From an uncultured Treponema sp. (GTDB lineage: Bacteria; Spirochaetota; Spirochaetia; Treponematales; Treponemataceae): DNA of 10,253 bases. Each line of letters starts with the position of its first letter. Position 1 is the stretch's first letter. The DNA lies in the NCBI GenBank assembly GCA_905372265.1, contig CAJPOL010000065.1, forward strand, positions 1 through 10,253, written 5' to 3'. The notes under the pieces were generated by a model. That model saw only the letters and a program-made list of their open reading frames with translations, was not told the DNA's origin and made no database searches. Positions 1 to 6,632 of this stretch are shown here, piece by piece. The translations under genes were made by a program, and so were the position numbers.

Positions 1-1778
1 AAAGAGTACTGCGGTGCAGCGTGTTCGACAGGCTCTATATGTTCAAGGATGCCGTCCGTACCTGCAATTTCGGAATCCGAACCGTCATCATCAAAGAAAC
101 CGAAATCGTCTAAGCCGTCTTCCGCTAGTCCTTCCGATGCGGTTCCTATTGCCGGTAACGGCTGTGTTTGACCGGTGCCGGCAGCACTGATACCGTGTAC
201 ACCGGCATCCGTATTCCATACCTGATTGAGCCGTTTGATCAAATCCGTCAGTGAGGTTATTTTACCTACTGCCGGAATATTCCGTGCGGCATACACGGCA
301 AGCGAATCGATGGCCTGCAGCACATCAGGCCTGATAACATCATGCGGATTTTCCGTAGTGATGTATAAATTCAGCAGTTTTGAACCGCCGAATTCTTTTT
401 GTATAAATTTATCGGATTTGACAATCTGTACATCAGGTTCAAAGTATTCCATAAGCACATTATCGATAATCACTTTTGAAAAACCTGAAACGGCAAAAAT
501 GATACAGGCGGCGCCGGCTGCAAGAACGCTCCGCGGATGGGCGTGGATGATCATAAGCGTTTCGGCAATAATTTTATCGACTGCATCGACAGCATTGGGA
601 TTGGAGGAAAAGCGTCCGCGCAGGATAGGCGCTTTCGGCCCGCGTAAGATAAGGATAGCCGGTATCAGTGTAACGGAGACGATAAAAGCGGCAAGAACGC
701 CGAAACTTGAGAATATTCCGAACTCAAAAATAGGCACAACGCTTGTAAAACAAAAAGAAATAAAGCCTGCAAATGTAGTCAGTGCGGCTAAGAATACCGG
801 CGGAAGGACATGAACCATCGCACCGGCAATTTGAGCGGCGTGTTCTTCTCTTGAAATACTGGTGTTTTGGATGACTGCATCAAAATAGTGATTGATGACA
901 TGGATCCCGTATGCGCTTCCGACGGCAACCAAAATGACCGGTAAAACCGTTGACAATATCGACAAAGGGATGTGAAACAGCGCCATTGCTCCAAGCGCCC
1001 AAATACAAGAAATAAGAACAGTCAATAGCGGCAGAAATACTCCGGTAAACCGCCTAAAAGAGAAAAACAGAACGCCAAGGACGACGGCAATCACAATCGG
1101 AATTAAAAATAGTAAATCATGTCCCGTCGCTTCATTGACAATTTCACTAAATACCGGAATACCGGTTACATAGGTTACGGCATCGGGACAGTCCCATTCT
1201 TCCGCCATTTTCATTATGGTACGGCATACGGCAACCGTTTCCGGAGAACCGCTTTGCTCTTTTGTAATATCAAGAAATACAAGCGTTTGTGTTGCCTTTA
1301 AATCATCGGACACCAGACTGCGGTTATACAAGTCCCATGACCGCAGCTTCTCCGTAATCGCGGAAAGTTCTTCTTCCGTGCCGGTCAGCTCATCGGGAAC
1401 AAGTTTCTCGCTCACAATGCTCTCAGATTCGGAATCGAGATGCCGTGTTGTGGTAAGCGAGACAACTTTTTTGACTAGCGGCAGCGCAGCCAACTTTTTA
1501 TCAAGCTGCTGCATTCTGATGAGAAAGTCCCGTTCAACAACGGAATGGTATGTCCGTTTAATTCCGATCAGCAACGGTACCTCATCGCCGAACACGGCAG
1601 CAATTTTTGCATCGGCGATACGGGCGGCATCAGTTTCCGGTATAAATCGGAAATTATTATTATCAAAGCGGATACGAGGCAGCTGCGCTGCAAAAAAAAG
1701 CGTTATACCGACTATACTCAACAGTACAACACGCGGATGTTTATATAATGTATTGCTCAAAGCGGTTTTAAAGCTCAT
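1..1778 (-). CDS. RND/MMPL-family exporter (HAE3-like), C-terminus outside window
   Basis: This is the N-terminal 592 residues of an inner-membrane RND superfamily transporter, probably a proton-driven exporter of lipids or other hydrophobic molecules. The gene runs off the left edge. Visible order: TM1 (about 17-34), a large periplasmic loop (35-220), five membrane segments (about 221-240, 247-269, 274-298, 322-346, 350-378), a short cytoplasmic link, TM7 (416-434) and the start of the second periplasmic loop. The TM4 motif VGSAYGIHVINHYFD resembles the VGxxYGIHxxNRY signature of the HAE3/MMPL branch. The two halves show the family's internal duplication: IRFDNNNFRFIPETD after TM1 matches VIIDNVLMEYFEPDV after TM7. 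A strongly acidic stretch (about 553-570, with FFDDDGSDSE) sits in the second loop. The ATG at 1778-1776 lies 15 bases after the cyclase stop, with only a weak purine-rich GAAAGA ahead of it, so it is probably co-transcribed with the cyclase. The substrate is unknown. Confidence 0.85.
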   Translation of the reverse strand, partial: MSFKTALSNTLYKHPRVVLLSIVGITLFFAAQLPRIRFDNNNFRFIPETDAARIADAKIAAVFGDEVPLLIGIKRTYHSVVERDFLIRMQQLDKKLAALPLVKKVVSLTTTRHLDSESESIVSEKLVPDELTGTEEELSAITEKLRSWDLYNRSLVSDDLKATQTLVFLDITKEQSGSPETVAVCRTIMKMAEEWDCPDAVTYVTGIPVFSEIVNEATGHDLLFLIPIVIAVVLGVLFFSFRRFTGVFLPLLTVLISCIWALGAMALFHIPLSILSTVLPVILVAVGSAYGIHVINHYFDAVIQNTSISREEHAAQIAGAMVHVLPPVFLAALTTFAGFISFCFTSVVPIFEFGIFSSFGVLAAFIVSVTLIPAILILRGPKAPILRGRFSSNPNAVDAVDKIIAETLMIIHAHPRSVLAAGAACIIFAVSGFSKVIIDNVLMEYFEPDVQIVKSDKFIQKEFGGSKLLNLYITTENPHDVIRPDVLQAIDSLAVYAARNIPAVGKITSLTDLIKRLNQVWNTDAGVHGISAAGTGQTQPLPAIGTASEGLAEDGLDDFGFFDDDGSDSEIAGTDGILEHIEPVEHAAPQYS

Positions 1779-1793
1779 ATTCTTTCAGCGCCG

Positions 1794-4172
1794 TTATTTT
1801 ACGCTCATAACAAAGACGCCTGTCCAATCGAACGGCGGGGGCGATATTTGATAATGCGCTGTTCTTCTCAGAAATACTTTAGACGGCGCATCTCCGTATG
1901 TCTCGATACATTTCAAAAAATATTTTTCCGCGCTTTTCCATCTTCGCTGCCGGTAGCACTCAAGGCCTTTTTCAAAAAGGCTTTTTAAATCAAGGAGCTT
2001 TTCTTGTGTCATTGTTTCAGTCGGCTGCAGAATTTCAAAAATACGGACAGCCTCCGTTTTTCCTTTGACCGCAATATAATCAAGCTCACGGCAAATAAAA
2101 GCGTTGTTGAGATTGTTATAAACAGCTTCGGAAATAATCGAGCTTGAACCGTATTCTTTGTTTGCCCCTTCAAGACGGGCAGCAAGATTAACCGTATCGC
2201 CGATTGACGTAAAATCTTTACGGGTTTCCGCTCCTACAGGCCCGAAAACCACAGAGCCTGAGTTTATGCCGATGCCGATTGAAATAGATGCCGTACCCGC
2301 TTTCGCCGCAGCTTGCTGCTCTCTCCGCATTGCATTCCGTATTTCAACAGCAGCCTTGCACGCATTTATCTCTTTCCGTGGGCCGGAAAAAAACGCCATT
2401 ATTTCATCGCCGACGTATTTATCGACATCTCCTCCGTTATCAAAAATAATTTTAGTTTCAAGATCAAGGTACCGGTTCAAGATTGCGATAACATCTTTCG
2501 GCGGCATATTTTCGCATAGACTTGTAAAGCCGCGTACATCGGTAAATAAAAAGCACAATTCCCGTGTCGTGCTTCTACGGCTTACATCTTTTTCCGCATT
2601 CCGAATGGTATGAAAGGAGACATACGGCAGCATCCCCCGAACAAGCGTAACGATATTCTGTATCTCCATTGAAAGGCTTTTTATTTCGTCATGCGTTTTA
2701 ACCGTGTCGTCAAAAGTGAGTTTTTGGGCGTCTATCTGCGCATTACCCGAAAGGATTTCGTTCAAGATATTGGTTGTCTTTCTGATATTGACGCAGAGAA
2801 GGATAATCGGGGCTGCAATAACGTCCGCAAGGAAGAGCGTAATAATAATTACGGCATATAAGAAAACAGCCGAAAGAGCGAAAATAAATACTTTTGCTTG
2901 AAAATAGGGCCGGTCAAGTATTTCTTTTAAGTAGGTAACAACAGCAAATCCGATAAGCCGCTGCCCCTCTTTTCTTGAGAACGTGATAGGATATACATAC
3001 AGGCAGGTTCCCCTTTCCGGTTTATAAATCGGCTGGCTTCTGGTAACCTCATTTTGAAAATGTTGTATGTAAAGAGCCGCTTCTTCCGCAGTGATGCGCT
3101 TTTCTTCAGCCGGAATCAACCGTACGGAACCGGCCTCCGTTGTGTACGAGAATACATCGAAAGAGGGAAACTCCGTGGAAGAATCAATGTGTTCAAGGAA
3201 AATAGGCGTCCTACTGTTTGTCGTAATGATGTCTACCCGCTGATGAGGAAACGGAGCGGAGGCATTCGTTTTTTTAATACCTTCAAGGAATGCGCTGATC
3301 TTTGCATGAAGGCCATCGGAAAAATTGTATATTGCCGCAACTTGTTCCGCTTGATTTTTACCGGCTGTATTCACGTCCTGCGTTAAAAGCTGGTGATAGT
3401 TTTTTAAATCCGTGTAAACAAAAACCGAGAGCAGCACAATAATCGTGAAAAAGATAATAAAGGTAATTTTTGTTTTTACCCGAGTCCTTCTTTCAGCGCC
3501 TATACGGAAGTGCAGGCATTTTTTAAAGAATGTTTTAAAGTCGAACGCTGTTCCTTTCCGTATTTCTTTCCACCCGCTCTGCAATACTTCCGCTGCTTTG
3601 CCGCTTTGTTTTTTCCCGTCTTTGAGGGGCGCTTGTGCAAGCCGTAGCCGTTTATACTCCGTATAAATCTCACTGTCCGCCTTTATTGAAATAATTCCGT
3701 ACGAAATAAGAAAGATATGAAAGGCAAGCGCAATAAAAAAAGCAAGATATACTGAAAAGTGCAATAAGTAAAACCACCGCGCAGTATTGGCAAACAGCGC
3801 CATTCCCGAAATGGAGGTAGAAAGATACAGCGTTACGGCTATAAAACTACATATGCAGACAATATTTTGGGTTATCTTTTTTTGAAAGAATGATAGGAGC
3901 GTTACAATGAACACCGCCGGTAACAGAAAAAAAGAAAAACAGCTTACATAGAAAAAATAAAATCCTTTCTGTACAACGTCTGAGAACAGAACGGTAAAAG
4001 GATACAGGAGCTTTGATGTATGCTCATGGTTCACTAAGTCGATTTTATCCATACTGAACGGTAAAAGCATAAGAACTGCAAGACTTATAAGTGAAACAAC
4101 CGGTATCGTATTTGGCGATTGAATAAGTTTCTTCTTTATCGTTTCCCATCGTTCCGTTATAATTTTAATCAT
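1794..4172 (-). CDS. Membrane-bound class III adenylate cyclase with extracytoplasmic sensor loop
   Basis: The gene encodes a 792-residue protein predicted to make cAMP from ATP at the inner membrane. Order: four hydrophobic segments (about 24-41, 71-97, 104-127, 134-161), a cytoplasmic stretch, TM5 (about 236-253), an extracytoplasmic region of about 165 residues, TM6 (about 428-452), a HAMP-like linker, the cyclase domain (about 537-716) and a C-terminal TPR-like helical pair (LFEKGLECYRQRRWKSAEKY). The catalytic set is complete: metal Asp545 in FTDVRGFT and Asp589 in DKYVGDEIMAFF, adenine-selecting Lys585 and Asp653 (RKDFTS), and Asn662 and Arg666 in VNLAARLE. The Lys/Asp pair favours ATP over GTP. 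I chose ATG 4172 because GGGTGGG (4186-4180) lies 7 bases upstream; a GTG at 4184 would add four residues and lacks such a site. An exporter gene follows 15 bases later. I do not recognise the ligand of the sensor loop. Confidence 0.9.
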   Translation of the reverse strand: MIKIITERWETIKKKLIQSPNTIPVVSLISLAVLMLLPFSMDKIDLVNHEHTSKLLYPFTVLFSDVVQKGFYFFYVSCFSFFLLPAVFIVTLLSFFQKKITQNIVCICSFIAVTLYLSTSISGMALFANTARWFYLLHFSVYLAFFIALAFHIFLISYGIISIKADSEIYTEYKRLRLAQAPLKDGKKQSGKAAEVLQSGWKEIRKGTAFDFKTFFKKCLHFRIGAERRTRVKTKITFIIFFTIIVLLSVFVYTDLKNYHQLLTQDVNTAGKNQAEQVAAIYNFSDGLHAKISAFLEGIKKTNASAPFPHQRVDIITTNSRTPIFLEHIDSSTEFPSFDVFSYTTEAGSVRLIPAEEKRITAEEAALYIQHFQNEVTRSQPIYKPERGTCLYVYPITFSRKEGQRLIGFAVVTYLKEILDRPYFQAKVFIFALSAVFLYAVIIITLFLADVIAAPIILLCVNIRKTTNILNEILSGNAQIDAQKLTFDDTVKTHDEIKSLSMEIQNIVTLVRGMLPYVSFHTIRNAEKDVSRRSTTRELCFLFTDVRGFTSLCENMPPKDVIAILNRYLDLETKIIFDNGGDVDKYVGDEIMAFFSGPRKEINACKAAVEIRNAMRREQQAAAKAGTASISIGIGINSGSVVFGPVGAETRKDFTSIGDTVNLAARLEGANKEYGSSSIISEAVYNNLNNAFICRELDYIAVKGKTEAVRIFEILQPTETMTQEKLLDLKSLFEKGLECYRQRRWKSAEKYFLKCIETYGDAPSKVFLRRTAHYQISPPPFDWTGVFVMSVK

Positions 4173-4207
4173 TTTATTACCCACCCGTTTCTTAAAAGTA
4201 TTATGGT

Positions 4208-4239
4208 AAGATAGTTAACGTTCTGCACATTTTTGTCAA
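4208..4239 (-). promoter_or_regulatory. Candidate promoter for the cyclase-exporter unit
   Basis: A perfect TTGACA -35 hexamer reads on the minus strand at 4239-4234. The -10 is not clear: AACTAT (4216-4211, spacing 17) and TATCTT (4213-4208, spacing 20) are the best options. The site is 60 bases upstream of the chosen start, in the only gene-free space ahead of the cyclase. The -35 is convincing, the -10 is weak. Confidence 0.4.
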
Positions 4240-4293
4240 TAGGAAAGCGGCGTATTCTCAGTTAAATCTCTGTGTGCTCCGCCTGCGCTCCGC

Positions 4294-4321
4294 TTGTCTT
4301 TCCTTGTCTTTTTTTTATAAT
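4294..4321 (+). promoter_or_regulatory. Sigma-70-like promoter of the hypothetical/pflX-like/lspA operon
   Basis: TTGTCT (4294-4299) and a perfect TATAAT (4316-4321) are separated by 16 bases. A start about 7 bases after the -10 would fall at 4328-4329, on the A of the ATG of the first gene, giving a leaderless or nearly leaderless mRNA. No Shine-Dalgarno sequence precedes that ATG, which agrees with this reading. Confidence 0.6.
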
Positions 4322-4328
4322 ACCGGTT

Positions 4329-4703
4329 ATGAATGTACTCGAAAAGTTTTATTCCGATGCCTTACGGATTGCGCAAAAGACCTCCGGCACGGAATTTGAA
4401 ACAGCAATTACAGACCTTTTTATCGATACGATTCGCCGGTATGATAAAACGCTGCTTCCTTTAGCGGAGGCAAGCGCTCAGTATTGGCTTACTGCATACC
4501 GGCAGGGGGAACAGACGCAAGGAGCGGATTGGTTTTACAAGGTATTTGCGCTCTTTGACGGCACTTTTGATGAGGCGATGGATTTTCCCGATGAGGATTG
4601 GGCCGAATTACATGCGATTGTTTCGGCGGCAGCAGAAACGCTTGATATGGACACCGTTCAGTCAATACTGAGCGTTATGGTTGAACGGCATAAGCTCTTA
4701 TAG
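4329..4703 (+). CDS. Small acidic helical protein of unknown function
   Basis: The gene encodes a 124-residue soluble-looking protein that I do not recognise. It starts MNVLEKFYSDALRIAQ and appears almost wholly alpha-helical, with an acidic patch near residues 76-91 (DGTFDEAMDFPDEDWAE) and a C-terminus of VMVERHKLL. It has no signal peptide, membrane segment or cysteine. I chose the ATG at 4329 because a promoter with a perfect TATAAT ends 7 bases before it; the upstream in-frame GTG at 4272 lies ahead of that promoter. There is no ribosome binding site, so translation may be leaderless. It is the first gene of a tight rightward operon: the radical SAM gene begins 20 bases after its stop. 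A role with that enzyme is possible but is only inferred from position. Confidence 0.7.
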   Translation: MNVLEKFYSDALRIAQKTSGTEFETAITDLFIDTIRRYDKTLLPLAEASAQYWLTAYRQGEQTQGADWFYKVFALFDGTFDEAMDFPDEDWAELHAIVSAAAETLDMDTVQSILSVMVERHKLL

Positions 4704-4723
4704 CTCACCTCCGGTATGATACG

Positions 4724-5722
4724 GTGATACAAGATTTTTGCTGTGCAGAGTATGATCGGTGCACTGCGTGTCCGAAAGCCTGCGGCATAAACCGGAATGC
4801 AGGCGAGCGGGGTTTTTGCGGCGAAACGGCAGAGCTCCGCATTGCATGGGCAGGCTTACATTTCGGTGAAGAGCCGCCGGTAACGGGCTCCGGCGGATCC
4901 GGAACAGTGTTCATTACCGGCTGCAATCTACGCTGTACCTTTTGCCAAAATTTTCAAATTTCGCAACAAGGCATGGGACGCGCCGTTACGGAGCGGGAAT
5001 TTACCGATATATGCCTTATGCTGCAAACAGCGGGGGCGGAAAATATCAATATCGTAACGGGAAGTCATGCGATACCGGCAATCGGCGCAGGCCTCAAGGC
5101 GGCAAAACGGCACGGCCTTACGATACCTATTGTATGGAACTCTTCCGCATACGAAAGCGTTGAGGCAATAGCCTCTCTTGACGGCATCGTCGACGGATGG
5201 CTTCCTGATCTTAAAACGCTTGATACGGAAACAGCCCGCCGGATTTTTTCCGCCCCCGATTATCCTGAACGGGCGTGCAGCGCAATCAAAGCGATGGCGC
5301 ATGGTTCTCCGCTTGTCATAAGCAAACAAGATAAGGAGTACCCTTTCGGTAAGCTCCTTTCAGGAGTGATTGTACGCCACCTCGCACTTCCCGGAAAATT
5401 GGAGGACAGCAAACAGGTACTCCGCTGGTTTTCGCATACGCTCAAAGAGAAAGCGCTTCTGTCGCTTATGACACAGTACACGCCTGTTGCCGCTCATCCG
5501 AAAGCGCACAGCATTACCGCTTTTGAAAACCGCCTCCTTGATGAATCGGAAGACATACGGCTCAGATCGTTTCTTGAAACCTTTGGAATTGAGGACGGTT
5601 TTTATCAGGAACTGGTAAGCAGTACGGATTGGCTTCCCGATTTTACCCGTGTGCAGACATTCTCATCATCGCTTTCAAAACCCTTGTGGCATTGGACAAA
5701 TTCTACTATACTGCACGCATGA
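4724..5722 (+). CDS. PflX-like radical SAM protein (COG1313)
   Basis: The gene encodes a 332-residue radical SAM iron-sulfur enzyme resembling the COG1313/PflX group, relatives of pyruvate formate-lyase activating enzyme whose substrate is not established. The [4Fe-4S]/SAM motif is GCNLRCTFCQN with Cys67, Cys71 and Cys74. Family-like surroundings include GLHFGEEPPVTGSGGSGTVF just before it, and IVWNSSAYES and GIVDGWLPDLKT later. The N-terminus is cysteine-rich (Cys6, 7, 13, 16, 20 and 32, with CTACPKACGINRN and GFCGE), which is typical of the group and could hold a second metal site. The start is GTG at 4724: the only stop-bounded alternative would be ATA, and TAA lies at 4691 in frame. The ribosome binding site is weak. 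Its stop overlaps the lspA start as ATGA, so the two are probably translationally coupled. It should act in the cytoplasm, possibly activating a glycyl-radical enzyme, though none is visible here. Confidence 0.85.
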   Translation: MIQDFCCAEYDRCTACPKACGINRNAGERGFCGETAELRIAWAGLHFGEEPPVTGSGGSGTVFITGCNLRCTFCQNFQISQQGMGRAVTEREFTDICLMLQTAGAENINIVTGSHAIPAIGAGLKAAKRHGLTIPIVWNSSAYESVEAIASLDGIVDGWLPDLKTLDTETARRIFSAPDYPERACSAIKAMAHGSPLVISKQDKEYPFGKLLSGVIVRHLALPGKLEDSKQVLRWFSHTLKEKALLSLMTQYTPVAAHPKAHSITAFENRLLDESEDIRLRSFLETFGIEDGFYQELVSSTDWLPDFTRVQTFSSSLSKPLWHWTNSTILHA

Positions 5723-6261
5723 ACGTAAAAAAGACTAAAATGCATTTTCTCCCTTTCATCCTCACGCTCATTGTTATAGGCAGTGATCAAATTTCAAAAG
5801 CGCTCATTGTACGATCAATTACTCCATGGTCTGTCGGATATGAATTTCTGAACGGATTTCTGAGGATTGTCTGTGTGTACAACACCGGAGCGGCATTCAG
5901 TCTTGGCCATGGCCTTTCCGAAGTGATGCGCCTCGTCATGCTGGGCGTACTCCCATCCGCTTTCATACTCGCTATTTGCGTTGTTTATTTCAAAAGCTCC
6001 TTTACCGTTGCGCAGCGCTGGTTCTTATGCGGTATTATCGGCGGCGGTATCAGCAATTTACTCGACCGTTTTTTTAGAGTTCAAGGTGTAGTAGACTTTA
6101 TCGATGTCAAATTTTTCGGTATCTTCGGCATGGAACGATGGCCGACATTCAACATTGCGGATTCCGTTATCGTCGTGTGCGCTGCAGGGCTGTTCGTTAC
6201 GATCGTAATGCAGGAGTTACAAACCCGCCGTAATGCACCGAAAATTCAAACGGAGGACTAA
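5719..6261 (+). CDS. lspA: Lipoprotein signal peptidase (signal peptidase II)
   Basis: This inner-membrane aspartyl protease removes the signal peptide from prolipoproteins after diacylglyceryl modification of the lipobox cysteine. The 180-residue length is usual for the family. Visible motifs in order: SDQISKALIV (22-31), VYNTGAAFSL (53-62), GGISNLLDRF (109-118) with catalytic Asp116, GVVDFIDV (123-130) and FNIADSVIVV (144-153) with catalytic Asp148. Four hydrophobic segments fit: about 8-22, 71-92, 100-115 and 146-164. The ATG at 5719 overlaps the radical SAM stop (ATGA) and has no Shine-Dalgarno site of its own, which suggests coupled translation; an internal ATG at 5740 is a less likely alternative. 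The next gene starts directly after its TAA. Identification is firm. Confidence 0.96.
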   Translation: MNVKKTKMHFLPFILTLIVIGSDQISKALIVRSITPWSVGYEFLNGFLRIVCVYNTGAAFSLGHGLSEVMRLVMLGVLPSAFILAICVVYFKSSFTVAQRWFLCGIIGGGISNLLDRFFRVQGVVDFIDVKFFGIFGMERWPTFNIADSVIVVCAAGLFVTIVMQELQTRRNAPKIQTED

Positions 6262-6498
6262 ATGCGCAACACAGTGCTTTTTCTTGTTATTGGAACGCTT
6301 GTTACCATAGCGCTCATCGCAGTATGCACAACGGTATGTGCTGCAGTGATCATCATTCTTGCAAAATTGATACATACCGGAATCCTCGTTGCGCTTCCTT
6401 TTTCCATCATAGGAGGCATGATCCTCTCATTTTTTCTGTACGGTAAGATAATAAGAATAATAATGAATAAATGCGGACTTGAAAATCGAAAGAAATAA
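6262..6498 (+). CDS. Small two-helix membrane protein of unknown function
   Basis: The gene encodes a 78-residue protein with two long hydrophobic segments (about 5-37 and 41-66) and a basic end (KIIRIIMNKCGLENRKK), so it is probably a small inner-membrane protein with a cytoplasmic C-terminus. I do not recognise the family. The ATG follows the lspA TAA with no gap and has a clear GGAGG (6252-6256) five bases upstream, inside the lspA end, so it is a real, well-translated gene of the lspA operon. A helper role for LspA or the membrane is only a guess from position. It is the last gene of the operon and faces the 621-residue gene tail to tail. Confidence 0.7.
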   Translation: MRNTVLFLVIGTLVTIALIAVCTTVCAAVIIILAKLIHTGILVALPFSIIGGMILSFFLYGKIIRIIMNKCGLENRKK

Positions 6499-6521
6499 TC
6501 TGCCGTTCAGCGGTTTAATTA

Positions 6522-6544
6522 CTCCCGATGCAGAGCATCGAGGG
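6522..6544. other. Imperfect stem-loop between convergent genes
   Basis: CGATGC (6526-6531) and GCATCG (6535-6540) pair around an AGA loop and extend through one mismatch by three more pairs. It lies 23 bases after the end of the lspA operon. No run of T follows on either strand, so it is not a classical intrinsic terminator. It is the best stem seen in the 134-base gap 6499-6632; I see nothing else in that gap. Confidence 0.3.
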
Positions 6545-6632
6545 ATAGTACCCACTGTATGTTCATGTTCTATACAAGGCGGGCGGCATCCGGCTCTTTC
6601 AGAAAAACTGATAAAGCCGTATGCCTCTCTTG

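Noticed and set aside
226..813. Plus-strand open frame of 195 residues, and a similar one at 1216-1851
   Set aside because: Both are shadows opposite the RND exporter, whose motifs, duplication and topology clearly belong to the minus strand.
4272..4328. GTG start that would add 19 residues (hydrophobic, with cysteines) to the small acidic protein
   Set aside because: The added stretch has no basic N-terminus as a signal peptide would and covers the promoter hexamers; a start there would need another promoter that I do not see.
4928..5329. Minus-strand open frame of 133 residues
   Set aside because: It lies wholly opposite the radical SAM gene, whose CxxxCxxC motif and family features fix the coding strand.
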